Assembly (NCBI GenBank): GCA_009760855.2
Contig: WPIO01000092.1
Location: 1,112,501 to 1,176,500, forward strand
Length of the DNA: 64,000 nt
Direction: 5' to 3'
Origin: Cristatella mucedo
Taxonomy: Eukaryota > Bryozoa > Phylactolaemata > Cristatellidae
The notes below the pieces were generated by a model. The model was not told the origin of the DNA. It did no database searches and saw nothing but the letters and a program-made list of their open reading frames with translations. A program made the position numbers and the translations under genes. Within the stretch, counting starts at the first letter, position 1. Each line of letters opens with the position of its first letter. This document shows positions 33,701 to 44,490 of this stretch, in pieces.

Positions 33701-33954
33701 GCACATACCACACATACCTCATACCGCGAACCGCACATATCACATACCACAAAGATAGCCAGCATTGAGTGGCGGATACTGAAGCTAAGCGTTGCCAGTA
33801 ACGCCGTTCGTTATCGTTCAACGAGTGAAAGTTGCTAGGAGCAGGGCATATTTGCTTTAGGTGACTGATAAATCGGAGTGATTATACCACGGTCCATCAG
33901 CTAGTTTTCCCGCTCGGCTTGAGACGATCTCGATCCTCAATATTCTTTTGAACC

Positions 33955-34691
33955 GGACTCAATAAATAGCACGCCAGACATGCTTAAGGTAAATTCGCCA
34001 CCCACAGCCACTTCTTGACCACAGGCGGTTCGTGCACCGAGAACGCCTGGACGTGCTGCCATTGGCTGCTGCCAGGAGTCGGGCATTACCCGGCACCGTT
34101 ACCAGCTGCCCCCTAAGCCGCACGGAGGCAGAGACCACTGACGACGTGTTGAGCCACTGCCGGCCGATGCTGCACGCAACTATGGCTCGACACAACCTGG
34201 TTCTGGGCTGCCTAACCGTAGCTCTTCCGGCCGCTTCGCTCACCTACACGTCGGCAGGCCGCGCCCTCCCTCCCGCTTGCCGGCGGTATGGGTCTCAAGC
34301 CGGACCTGGTCATTGAAAACGGCACTGATTCAGTAATTGTGGATGCGACGGTGCCGTTCGATAGCAGCGATGACGCTCTGACTATGGCAGCTCGGAACAA
34401 GACCGATACATGTGCAACCATTTCCTGGTCTTTTCTGACCGCTGGTTACCGGTTGGCAGTGGTGAGGCCCTGCATAGTCGGGCCCTCGGCAACTGGTGGC
34501 CAAATAACTAAGCTTGCCTGGCCGACCTCGGCATCCCACGAGCGGAAAGAACGATTCTAAAGCGGCACTGCGTCTCCGACGCCATTACCGGCTCGGAAGC
34601 CGTGCGGTCCTTGCTCCTGAACCGGGATGCCCGGGTAGCACCCGCGACCCCGACAGGGCAGCTTTACAAGGAGCTCTACCTTGTTCCCTAG
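33955..34691 (+). mobile_element. R2/NeSL-type LINE C-terminus (restriction-like endonuclease), frameshifted
   Basis: Three frames in series. Frame 34032-34285 holds the Cys/His region (SCPLSRTEAETTDDVLSHC ... MARHN), with some ligands changed. Frame 34288-34560 holds LKPDLVIENGTDSVIVDATV, the PD-x(n)-D core of the restriction-like endonuclease, and VVRPCIVGPSATG, matching the family's 'FVVGALG'. Frame 34551-34691 reads ILKRHCVSDAITGSEAV... to a TAG. The RT is missing, so this is a 5'-truncated, dead copy. The sequence after the stop (CCTAAAGT...) is also found at 40.6 and 50.0 kb, so the insertion predates the local duplications. Confidence 0.78.
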
Positions 34692-35286
34692 CCTAAAGTT
34701 AGAATGAGAGTGAATTTTTAAAACCTGCGGTGCGTAGCGCTACATTATTCTCCAATTCTGTTATCTTAAAGGCGTTAGTTACATGTTAGCACAGCCATTT
34801 TTTCCTACTGTCTGAGTGTGAACCCAGTCGCGTACACGTCTGATGGAGTGTTTATTTATTTCGGGCATCGTTTTAAGCAAGAATCTCACTGACTTTGAGC
34901 CGGAAAGGGTGATCAAGTGCATGTTCTCATCGAGGCATAATTTAACAAATGAAGCTGAATTTCCATGGTTTATTAGTGATTCTTGATAGGCCCCCAATCA
35001 ATGGACGAATGGAACCTACATGCCATTCTATAGAATATTTAATGCTTATGCTTTGATCGTCAGCAGATCTTAACCCTAATATTTATAAAGCGTGGTTATA
35101 CAACTTAGCAGAGCCTGTGTGCTTTCAATGTATGAACAACTACCCTTACTTTTGAAAACGGCAGTAGCGAGAGTGCGATATTAAACAGGGAAGATAGCGG
35201 CTGAGTTCTGTATCAACTGCTACCGCTTTAGAAAATAGCCAGGAAGTCGTTCGAGTAGTCAGTTGCATTGTTTTAAAAACTACGTC
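34692..35286. repeat. Diverged copy of the Bcl-2 array unit (unit B, part 1)
   Basis: Homologous to 40618-41460 and 50036-50890 (landmarks TTTTCCTACTGTC, TGTATTTATTTC, GAAGCTGAATTTCCA, GTTTATTAGTGATTCTTG). It corresponds to the intron of locus C. A 72-codon reverse frame here (34779-34997) is broken in the other units, so it is probably not a gene. Confidence 0.75.
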
Positions 35287-35294
35287 ACAAATGT

Positions 35295-36200
35295 TAGGAG
35301 CTGTCTCCCACACTTGCTTGTGAAAAATTTAACTACCTCCTAAGTTCTGTCTCGGCTTGATTATTGCAATTTTTTATTGGCTGGGCTGCCAAAAAAGCTA
35401 TTGGACCACTGCAGCTGACTATGAATATGACTGCAAGGCTAGTCTTCAAGTCCCAGAGAATTGAGCACGTGTCTCCTTTGCTAAAAGAGCTAGGATGAAA
35501 GCCGGTTGAGCAACGGATCCAGTGCAAAGTTCGTACGTTGACCCACAAGGCCCGCCATGGCTTGGCTCCTTCGAATCTAGCTGAACTGAAAAAATAAATA
35601 AATCCTACCTGATTAAACAGCCCCCTTTTGTATAGCGACAGAAGAGCCTTTACGGCAATCGCCACCATTTGCAGTGGCGATAAATAATCGCCCACCTCAG
35701 GAATCGAACCTACGACCTTGTGACCAAGGTCGTGAAAGCAACCGTCTTACCTGGTGCACCATCACGGCTCACCAAACTGCTTCACCAGTTTCAGCCAGTT
35801 TGCGCCCTCTGTCCTGTGTGTGTGGACAACAAATTAGTTGTTTCATTCCTCAACTTAAAGACCGTTGGCGACAGAAGCTTTAGCTCTGCAGGTCCTAGAC
35901 TAGGGAACTCGCTTCCACAATTCTTACGCAATGACAACTACTCTCCTACTGCCGACTATGGCTCATCTGTTCAGAGGTCCTGAGCTGCTACTTCCATGCT
36001 ACTCACTACCTCAACTGCTCTCCTGACTCTGCTATGCTTCCCACTTTCTCTTTGTTTCGTGAGACGAAGTCTGTTGGCTACCGAATGCGTACCGAAAGCC
36101 GCTTAGGCTGTGAGTGCGCTATACAAAACTCTCCTGCGTAACACCCACCTGGTCTTTATGACTTTGTGGATTAATAGACGGAGATACAATACATTACATT
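35295..36200 (+). mobile_element. LINE-II insertion with 8-bp target duplication
   Basis: Flanked by ACAAATGT at 35287-35294 and 36201-36208. The uninterrupted site is seen in unit C (ACGTAACAACTGGGTCGTTG). It encodes an RT C-terminus (DYCNFLL..., KARHGLAPSNLAEL), resumes after a SINE with LKTVGDRSFSSAGPRLGNSLP, and ends AGACGGAGATACAATACATTACATTAC. A distinct APE-type family with an (ACATT)n-like end. Confidence 0.88.
35589..35772 (-). repeat. SINE-A nested in LINE-II
   Basis: AAATAAATAAATCCTACC (3' end) to CATCACGGCTCAC (5' end). The host reading (LAEL ... LLHQFQP) resumes after it. Target duplication short, perhaps AACTG. Confidence 0.87.
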
Positions 36201-36208
36201 ACAAATGT

Positions 36209-36394
36209 ATCGATGTGCTTGGTCGTGGTAACTTAATTTAATCAGGCACACATCTTTGCAATGGTACTCGACGAAAAATGGCCCTGACCAGTTAGAGGGC
36301 TAAGCGTTCCATTTCTGATTTCTCAGGTTTGCTTTTAAATATATTTACTGATTTACAAATTAAAATAAAGACTAGCGTTTAATTAGATGTAGCA
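36209..36394. repeat. Unit B, part 2 (homologous to 41480-41660)
   Basis: TTGGTCGTGGTAAC, TGACCAGTTAGAGGGC, and CAGGTTTGCTTTTAAATAT match unit C just before its exon 1. Confidence 0.75.
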
Positions 36395-37587
36395 ATATAA
36401 TATTATAAGCGATGCACTGAAAAAAGCGCCATCATTGAACTCAATCTCTTTCTAGGCGCTTTACATTTGCTGGAAAGGGAAACGCTATTGAATGGTGAGT
36501 AATACCACGCTTGATAAATAACATGAATAACACGGAAAGAGATGACATGCACAGGGTTAGCATGCAAGTGCGGTTAGTGGCAGCATGCACAGTGTCAGCA
36601 CGCATAAGCACATGAAGGACGAATCGCAGGTACCCACTAAATGCTGTCCTAAATAGGTGTTTTTTAAGTTCTTCTTCAATGTGGTCAAGTCAGAAGACGT
36701 TCTGACGAAAGTCGGGAGGTAGTTACACGCTTTGGGAGCATACAAACTAAATGCATGGTCTCCAAAATATTTCAGGTTTGTACGAGGTATTGGTAAACTG
36801 ATGGATTCCAAAAAGTGGGTCGTACGATATTTGGCCTGGTGGGGGAGTAGATCTGAGAGATAGGCTGGAGCCAAAGAATGAAGTGACCCAAAAGTGAGTG
36901 ACAAAACCTTGAAGTCAACCCGTTGCTTGACTGTTAGCTAGGGAAGGTCGGCAAGAAGTGGTGTGATGTGGCAACTGCAACGCTCAGGACAGACAAACCT
37001 AGCTGCCGAGTTGTGCACCGGCTGCAGAGCTGTGCACCGGCTGTAAGCTCATGATTGCACATGCCTATAGGCCGGCAAGCAGTGAGTTACAGAAGTCAAG
37101 ACGGAATTTAACAAATGCATGGACTAACTTAGACGTGATATCCTTAGATAAACGAGCCCGAATTTTAGCAACGTTATGTATCTGAAAGTAGGCAGACTTG
37201 ATTGTGAAGCTAATGTGGTCGTCTAACGAGAGGTCACTTTGGAACGTGACACCTAGATTTCGAGCTGATTCAACCGGAGATATGCTGGCAGAGCTAAATT
37301 TGAGCGTCAGGTTTTCCCATTTTCGAATCACACTGGGTTTGCCAACAACTGGTAAGTTAGCTTTATTATCGTTTAGTATAAGAATATTTGCTGCCATCCA
37401 TGTGCGGATGTAATCAATACAGGTAGCAAGTCAGTTAAGAGTAATTGAGGTGCTCGAAGGTTGGGAGGAACCAAAGCAAAGGTACAACTGAGTGTCATCC
37501 ACGTAGAAGTGAAAGCCTAGATTTTGCTTAGCAATTATATCAGCAAGAGGGAGGGTATACACCATGAAAGGACCAGAACCTTAGTAG
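36395..37587 (-). mobile_element. L2-like LINE splitting Bcl-2 unit B
   Basis: Reverse strand: GPFMVYTLPLADIIAK at 37.56 kb, MAANILILNDNKANLPVVGK at 37.4 kb, SLDDHISFTIKSAYFQ, LTFGSLHSLAPAYLSDLLPH at 36.9 kb, and the hairpin tail at 36.43-36.47 kb. Stops are few but frames shift. 5'-truncated at 37587, where Bcl-2 relic sequence resumes. Confidence 0.92.
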
Positions 37588-37850
37588 TACCATGAATACG
37601 TTGCCATTCGATAATGACATAGTCATGATGTTCAAAACACCTCTCTGCCAGCATCGGTACATTTTGTCCACCATGACGAGCGGAAACCGCAGGCTGTACA
37701 TGGAAAGTTAAACCTTAAACAATCACAGAAAGCATCAATTTGCTTGGACGGAGATTCGTGCCACATACAGTAAGCCCCCTGCCCGAAAGAACCGTGACCT
37801 ATCGTACACTGGGATAGTCTCCAAAGCGTGTGTACGTGAAAGCACACAAC
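37588..37850 (-). pseudogene. Bcl-2-like locus B, exon 1 relic
   Basis: Reverse strand carries LSNGNVFMVLLR, matching LLNGNAFTRLLKE of relic D. Before it, AGREVF* matches LFAEVF, with a frameshift between. Nucleotides TGAATACGTTGCCATTCGATAAT and TTCAAAACACCTCT match 46.64-46.73 kb. BH1 is not recognisable. The start of the gene lies beyond what I can align. Confidence 0.45.
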
Positions 37851-38449
37851 ACCGAAGCGGGTTTAAAGAGACGTGTATTCGCTCAGACCCTGCAGCGATC
37901 CAGAACGTGGCCGCCCGGCAGCCGTCCTCGTCATCACTTCCTCGCCTCTGCAGGCCGTTACCTAATACTCTTCACCATGAATCGCAGTAGCCCCAAAACC
38001 GGCAAAAGCCCCATGCAACAATGTTGGGCCGCAGTTACCTCAGGGCCGGAGTCTGGCCGTAGTGGGACTAAACTAGGCCTTGATTCCATAGGCGTAGAAG
38101 ATGAGATAAATGCAAATCAGCAGATATTCTACGGATGAACGTCCATCGATTTCTAAAGGCACACTCTGTATTAATTGTGGTCACGTGCTTGCACTCTGGC
38201 AGCTTTCCAATGATCCAACTCCGATCGCCCGAGCTGTATCGCTGAAAAATTCCATCGTCTCTCGTGGAGACGGCTAAAAGAGGGCGGAAATCTGCTTTAA
38301 AGTCATTATCACACTTGGACAAACACTTAAGTGTATAGAACTTTGAATTTCTTAAAATTCAAAATTTACTTGCACTTATAACAGAGTACGTTGCAGCCTG
38401 CTGCAGCACGACACTTGCTTGCATGGTCGACTAGTCTGGATCTCTGACT
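37851..38449. other. No gene or repeat recognised
   Basis: Short forward frame 37830-38138 and reverse frame 38068-38322 have no recognisable content. Confidence 0.3.
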
Positions 38450-39640
38450 AAGCACAGTATATGTCCTCACCCAGACGGCCTATGGTTTAAAGCAGACGTT
38501 AAACTAGAAAGGTCTACTATGCGCGAGATTTAAAAAGCATACGAAAGATCAGGACTGACTTCCATCGTCAGGTACACGAAGACTACTGCAAATCGTACCA
38601 ATCAAACCTAGCAAAGGCCAGGTCTAGCTTGCATAACCATATTGTTGAATCACACATGAGCAATCTAAAGATGCCGATGAATGCGGTCAACAGTCTACTT
38701 CACCGCTCCCTTCTCCTTATCTATTGATCATTGTGATAAACTTGCTGATCGGTTCAGTATCTTCTTTGTCGACAAGATATACAAGATCAGAAACTCCATC
38801 CCTGGGGGAGGCAATAACCTCCAGGGAAACCTGTCCCTGAATTCCATGCAGCACGTCAATGTCTTCGTTCAGTAATCTAGATCCAGTTATTACTTAGCTG
38901 CTTCCACGATGCATTGACCTGCTGTTGCCATGCATACGTATCATCGTCAAAAAGTCATTAGCCCCAGGTTAAGTCCCAAACTCTTTCAAAAAGGCTGTAG
39001 TCAGGCTGCTACTCATGAACGCATCACTGGACCAGAGAACTTGAGCAACTTCCGCCCAGTCTCAAGCAACCTATAAGCCCGAGCTTAAGCAACAATAAGT
39101 AGCAGAAATTAGGCACACTTGATTTCGAGATGATGGGGTCGTCTAACGAAAGGTCACTTTGGAACATGACACCTTCATTTCGTGCAAATTCAACAGGAGA
39201 TATGCTGGAACAGCCGATTTTTAACCTTTATCTGTCTGAATCGCTTGGTTTTCAAATAACCAGTAACTTGGTTTTATATTGAATTTACGAAAGTTCGGGC
39301 TTGCATAAACAGGGATACCTCGTCTAAATTGGTACATGCATTTTTAACATCCGTCTCAACTTCTGTAAATAACTGCTAGCTGGTCTACCTGTCTGAGAAA
39401 TCGGGGGCTTCTTACCGCTGGTGCCAAACTCTGCAGCTAGGCTTGTCTTTCGTGAGCATTGCAGTTGCCGCATCACACCACATTTCGACGATCTGCACTG
39501 ACTTTTAGTAAAGCAACGTATTGAATTTAAACGTTCTGTCACTTTTGGTTTTCTTCATTCTTTTTCTCCAGCCTACCTATCGGATCCATTCCCCACCAGG
39601 CTACGAATCATAGCACTCGATTTTGTGAACTGGATCAAAT
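38450..39640. mobile_element. L2-like LINE composite with an inverted segment
   Basis: 38450-39080 forward pre-RT part (YGLKADVKLERSTMREI, AVNSLLHRSLL). 39085-39270 reverse strand (FQSDLSLDDP..., ISPVEFARN). 39280-39640 forward again from the point where the inverted piece ends (RKFGLA, then AYLSDPFPTRL). The last part is repeated at 48.69-49.04 kb. Confidence 0.8.
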
Positions 39641-39798
39641 AATAATAACTCGAATACTAATACTATTAGTATATTATTAGTAATGTCTTGCGTGAAAATT
39701 AACAAACTATCTCCTCCATTTCTCTTGATACCCGCCATATCTGCTTCCTCGTTTAACTACCATAAGCATATCACGATAGGCTCAATTTAAGCGTGGCA

Positions 39799-39879
39799 TC
39801 AAGGACGGACAAATGGACCAACAAGAAGGCCAATTAATACACTTAACCCTATAGCAGAAATTGTGTACCTTGAAGCTAG
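39799..39879 (-). CDS. Bcl-2-like protein, locus C, exon 2 (tail anchor)
   Basis: Acceptor CTTACCGTTTGCAG|CTA, phase 0. It encodes LASRYTISAIGLSVLIGLL then VGPFVRP and TGA: almost only a transmembrane helix. It would follow the BH2 Trp of exon 1 (41789), giving a 165-residue tail-anchored protein. There is no counterpart of the GDFMEYC half of BH2 seen in locus A. The pairing with exon 1 is inferred from phase, strand, the co-duplication in unit E and the relic pair in unit B. Confidence 0.6.
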   Translation of the reverse strand, partial: LASRYTISAIGLSVLIGLLVGPFVRP

Positions 39880-40465
39880 CTGCAAACGGTAAGCAGAGAT
39901 TGAGCGTTAGCAGTGCTTGTACTTGTGTCATACTTGTTTCCTCGTGGCATTAAGCAGCTTCAATAGTCTTTTATTTGCCAAATGCTTCAGTTGTAATACA
40001 TTTTCTTTACTGAAAGACTGGACGTGCTTGGTTCATCTTCGACTAATTCTCCTACCAAATCGTTTCAGCCGACCACTTGTACGCGTTTTATTTCTCCTTC
40101 GGAAACACTCCGGTAAACTTCTTTTGAGTCTGGCAATAGGCGATGAATTCGGCCTACGACAAAAATATCATCGATTGTATGGTTAATATTAAGCGTCACG
40201 AGTTTACCTTACTAAAGACATTCTAGCGAATTTCTAATGGAGCAGCCATCGTGGCACACAATCATTAAAAGTAGTGCTCTACATTTCGACTCAAAGCCTA
40301 AGCAGTAGCCTGTGTGCTTACAGTTTATCGATGAGTACGTGTTTACTTACTGCAACAGCCCACAGCAGCTCGATCGCGTCAGGTATTGTAGCGAGTCGAG
40401 CCCCACCAAAGGATTACAAAAAACTTGGCTCTGCTGCAAGCACGTTGCACGAATATATATGTACG

Positions 40466-40466
<1 letters not shown>

Positions 40467-40501
<35 letters not shown>
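40467..40501. repeat. (TA)n microsatellite, short allele of the duplicated pair
   Basis: The same site in the second unit (49873-49942) is longer by about 36 bp. Confidence 0.95.
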
Positions 40502-40502
<1 letters not shown>

Positions 40503-41788
40503 GTTAAATTCATATATTGTATAAGTATATATATTGACTATAATATGTATATATTTCTATTTGTTTAACATATATTTATTTATTTATATCTGGTGCATGC
40601 TTTCACTTTGCTGCCTAGCCTAAAGTAACAATCATAGTGTATCTTTAAAAGCTGGTAGGGCGGCCCAGCTACATTAACCTCGAATTCTATCACCTTGAAG
40701 GCATTCGCCTAAACTTTAGCGGAACCACTTTTCCTACTGTCCGAGAGTGAACCTGCTCTCGAGTCCACATCTGTTGCATGGTGTATTTATTTCTGGCATC
40801 TTTTTAGTCATGCATCTGACATCGAATTTGCCCCGGCATTGGCAACCCAGTGTACATTTGGATCGGGGCTCGATTTGACAAATGAAGAAGCTGAATTTCC
40901 AGGGTTTATTTCCAGGGTTTATAGTTTATTAGTGATTCTTGGTAAGCCCCCAATCACAGGACAAATGAAAGTTAACCACCATTATATAGGCTATCTCAGG
41001 TATGTGTTTCAATTGTCATCTGAATCTTCTTATTTAAGAAGCATTGTAAATAACTGAGCAGTGATGTGATCAGTGATGTGATCAGTTGTGAGCAGTCAGT
41101 AATCTTTCGATATGTAAACGACTACTCCCACTGCGCGTGCATGCATCTGTACTGATTATTTCGGTGTCTCTCTATTATCTTTCTCAAAGGTTCTCTTTAA
41201 TTGATTACTTTGGTAGTATGAAGGCAAGTTTCAGTATTTATGAGAAAGCTTAAAACATTCCGATCTTCAAAATTACAATCAAGCATACAAAGCATGGTGA
41301 ATTCGCTGTTTCAGATTTAGTTTAAAATTTTGAAATTGGCAGTTGCGACTGTGCAAAGTTGAACAGATAGGCTAGCTGTAGAGTTCTGCTTCGACTGCGA
41401 GCGATTTAGAAATAGCCATGAAAACTTTCGCGTAGCCTGTTCCATCAGTCTAAAAATGACGTAACAACTGGGTCGTTGTACTTGGTCGTGATAACGCTAT
41501 CTAACCAGGAAAAAGAATGTGCAATTGCTGTCATGAAAAAATGACCATGACCAGTAAGAGGGCAAGGCTTTCCATTTCTGATTTACGTCAGGTTTGCTTT
41601 TAAATATGATTAATGATTTATGCATTAAAATAGAGAGCATTATTTAGTTGAATGTGAATGATGTTTTCAGTATAATGGTTTCTTTGTAATTAAATTTGAA
41701 AAGTTTGCTCCTAGATAGTGGTGCCATGGCACCTGGTAAAAACCATGCCTTTGCGGGACAGCCGCCTACGAATGCATAAAATGCTTAC

Positions 41789-42205
41789 CCAGCCATCGTC
41801 GCTTTCCATTAATAGTTCCTGCATTGGCTGGTAATTGACCAGAATTCGAAGCATGACGTACGGAAAGTATAATATCATGAAGGGGATATTCTCCTTGTGA
41901 AAAGAAAGCAACTCTCTGGAGAAGATGCAAAGCTCTACGAATCTGCTCCAGTTGAAGCCTTCCCCTGCATAGGCGTTATTCACGAGCCTTTCGAGCTCAT
42001 TCTGCCAGTTTTCACTCGAAAACATTGTGTTCAGGATGTGAGTCCGACTCGAGCGCATCCAGTGCACGTCTTCGATGAGTGCTCGGAAGTGAGTGACAGC
42101 TGGCAACGTGCTGCGGCATGGCCAGTCGTTTGCTTGAGCTGCCACGTCCATTAGAATGTAGTGCAGTATTTCGAATTGTTCGCTCCACCTTCTTTCTTTT
42201 GACAT
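41789..42205 (-). CDS. Bcl-2-like protein, locus C, exon 1 (BH1 and BH2)
   Basis: ATG at 42205; 139 codons to TGG, followed by a GTAAGC donor at 41788. Visible parts: N-terminal helix QFEILHYILMDVAAQA (BH4 position), VTHFRALIEDV (could be BH3, weak), ENWQNELERLVNNAY, then BH1 GEGFNWSRFVELCIFSREL (residues 82-100), and VMLRILVNYQPMQELL followed by MESDDGW (BH2). The family form is ...NWGRIVAFFSF... and ...WIQDNGGW.... The intron position after the BH2 Trp equals locus A. If unspliced, it would end 25 codons later (VSILCIRRR...). No in-frame damage. Closest relative is locus E, with which it shares exon length exactly. Confidence 0.75.
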
Positions 42206-42522
42206 GGCTTGTTGCTTTGGTTCAGAGAAACCGAGTAGCAGCTGGCAAGCAACAGTTGGCTTTGTGTTACGTCACAATGAGTGGGCCAAGCCTCGCCTTA
42301 GTGTACGTGCGAATGATCGCAATAATGCGTCACTTGCATTGAGCCCTAAAAGAGATCGGTGTCTATTTTTTAGGCACTCTGCAAATAGACGCAGCAGATT
42401 CAATTCTGCAGGTTCAGCCACACGCACAGTATCTAGCATTCAAAAGCTAACTAGTACCATGCTAAAGCCAGTAAGCTAAAGCTTGAAGACACTCGCGGCT
42501 AACTGTTAGTGAGACCAGTCTC

Positions 42523-42781
42523 CTACTGCCGACTATGGCTCATCCCTTTCAGAGGTCCTGAGCTGCTACTTCCATTCAACTCACTAACTCAACTGCTCTC
42601 CTTACTTTGCTATGCTTCCCACTTTCTCTTTGTTGCGTGAGACAAAGTCTGTTGGCTACCGAATGCATACCGAAATCAGCTTAGGCAGTGAGTGCGATAT
42701 ACATAGCTCTCCTGCCTAACACCCACATGGTCATTATGAATTTGTGGAGTTGGAGAGACATTACATTACACTACGTTACAT
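42523..42781 (+). mobile_element. LINE-II 3' end, insertion absent from unit E
   Basis: Flanked by GAGACCAGTCTC (42511-42522) and GAGACCGGTCTC (42782-42793), a 12-bp target duplication. Unit E has one AAGACCGGTCTC and no insert (about 52626-52637). It ends GGAGAGACATTACATTACACTACG. Confidence 0.93.
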
Positions 42782-43184
42782 GAGACCGGTCTCGTACGGC
42801 AGCCTCTGACTAATGCACATGTACGCTTGCAAATTGCACTGAATAAATAAAGCACAGGCAAGATCACTGAGCTGATGGAAATCTGCCGGAAGAGCTTGTG
42901 CCTTTCACTGACACTTAAGAGATCCAGAGACGCAGATTTCTCGGGCCCCATGCAAATACGTCGTCATAATCATTATTATTGTCACTGCAAAGTCATTGCA
43001 GCCGGCGACCCCAGGAGAAGTGAGCTTGAGAATTTTATCGGTTAGGAGCTGGAGTGTCAATCTCCAATCAACTCTATTCTACGACACGAGGAAACGATGA
43101 CAAGATTCTGAGGAGAGGGTGTGGCGAAAGCACACTGGACTTATAAATGTGCCGATTCATCAGGAGCGTTCTAATGGCAACAGA

Positions 43185-43300
43185 ATTGCTTTGCTGGCTG
43201 CTACCACTGCTTGCAGGGTACAATGAAGGATCGCCCGCTGAAAGACTCGAAACCGCCACCTGGGTTGCGAACAGCGTCCACCTTACCTGTGGGATACGAC
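43185..43300 (-). repeat. SINE-A, degenerate copy in unit C
   Basis: CCACTGCTTGCAGGGTACAATGAAGG, GATCGCCCGCTGAAAGACTCG, CACCTTACCTG. Present unchanged in unit E at 53027-53142. Confidence 0.6.
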
Positions 43301-43816
43301 TTAGGTGCACGAAGGTAGAATAAGTAGGCAGCTGCAAGCGAGTGAAACGACATGTGGGCTGGACTCGTGATGCTGCAATCGATTTCCTCGCTTAATTAGG
43401 AGCCATCAAAGCTCAGATGGAAGTACTTCAATGTTGAAACAATGGTTTCTTTTTTGAGCAGAAAATAGCCACGACAGAGTATGTTTTCGTTGCAACTTGC
43501 TTCGAAACTATCACAATGTTAACCGTCAAGCCTATTGACTGCTGGTCTGACTCTGGATAAGCTGCCTTCCTTCGCTAAGAGCATACCTACGGACCGTGTC
43601 TACTACTGGCGGTCCCGGCTCTAAGGGTTAAGTGACTGTTGCCAGCCTTCATTACGTGGCCGACTAGAGCCCTCGTCGTTGTAGGGTTGATATGCAATGT
43701 AGTGATATGCCAATGCCTCGCACGCCACTCCTTAAAGCTGCCGAGGAGGAGCACCGCTTGTTTACCTCTTGAGTTCTATTCGTCGGCGACGACTGGCGTC
43801 GCGTTTTGTCTACTCA

Positions 43817-43984
43817 CCGAGACGGCACACTAGGTAAGGTGGTTGGTCTTCACGGTCTTTGTCCCGAGGTAGCGGGTCCAAATCCTGCTGTGGGAGATCT
43901 TATATTGTCACTGCAAGCGGTGGTGGCGGCCTTTATGGTTCCTCTGCCATTATATTGAAAGGGTGATGCTAAATCAGTTAGTAT
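43817..43984 (+). repeat. SINE-A copy in unit C
   Basis: GACGGCACACTAGGTAAGG, CGAGGTAGCGGGTCCAAATCC (mutated B box), CACTGCAAGCGGTGGTGGC. Present in unit E at 53663-53830, so inserted before the duplication. Confidence 0.82.
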
Positions 43985-44490
43985 TCGGCGACGTTTGCGG
44001 TCCTGGGACTACAGCCAACCCGTCTCCGAATGCCAGACGAGGAACCATGTTTTGCCAACTTTCTTTTGCGATTCGGTTACGATGTCGTGTCTTCTGCCAC
44101 AGTTTTACGCTGATAGAGAGTACTAACTATCTATGTTGTAATCTTTTCATTTTTACGATGACTATACTCTTCACGTTGTTAGCTTTTACGAAAAATGTTC
44201 TCTCGCGTGTTATAATGTCTACACGACTTTTTTTCTGCTGCAATGCCATTGATGCCACCCAAGGAGTGTGATATCGTCTCCCTCGTGTACTTGGGACGTC
44301 GACCGTGTCTGAGAGGTGAAGGACATACCACGGTTGCTGAATCGACCTGCTAAAAATGCATGGGATCTATCGCTTCGATTCGTGGTAAGCTAAGTATGCA
44401 ATAGGTCTGGAAAGCCTGCTACTGTCAAACTAAAATAAGGGCAAACAAGACAGGATAAATGACTTAGGCAACGCCAGTAATGGGCAAGAA

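Larger units (their letters stand above)
39270..44490. repeat. Segmental duplication, unit C
   Basis: Direct repeat of 48672-54545, offset about 9.40 kb on the left and 9.84 kb on the right. 39290-41657 and about 42960-44058 are nearly identical to 48692-51078 and 52800-53896. The centre 41660-42950 is visibly more diverged, and so is the right end 44060-44490. Carries Bcl-2-like locus C. Confidence 0.95.

Noticed and set aside
34779..34997. 72-codon reverse frame in unit B as a conserved gene
   Set aside because: Homologous sequence in units C and E is broken by stops and indels, so not conserved as protein.
41060..41100. Short tandem repeats (GTGATGTGATCAGT) as a CRISPR or regulatory array
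   Set aside because: Two to three units only, no spacers; a slippage product also present in shorter form in unit E.
43074..43337. 87-codon reverse frame identical in both units (also 52914-53177)
   Set aside because: Identity reflects recent duplication; the frame overlaps a degenerate SINE-A and has no family resemblance.
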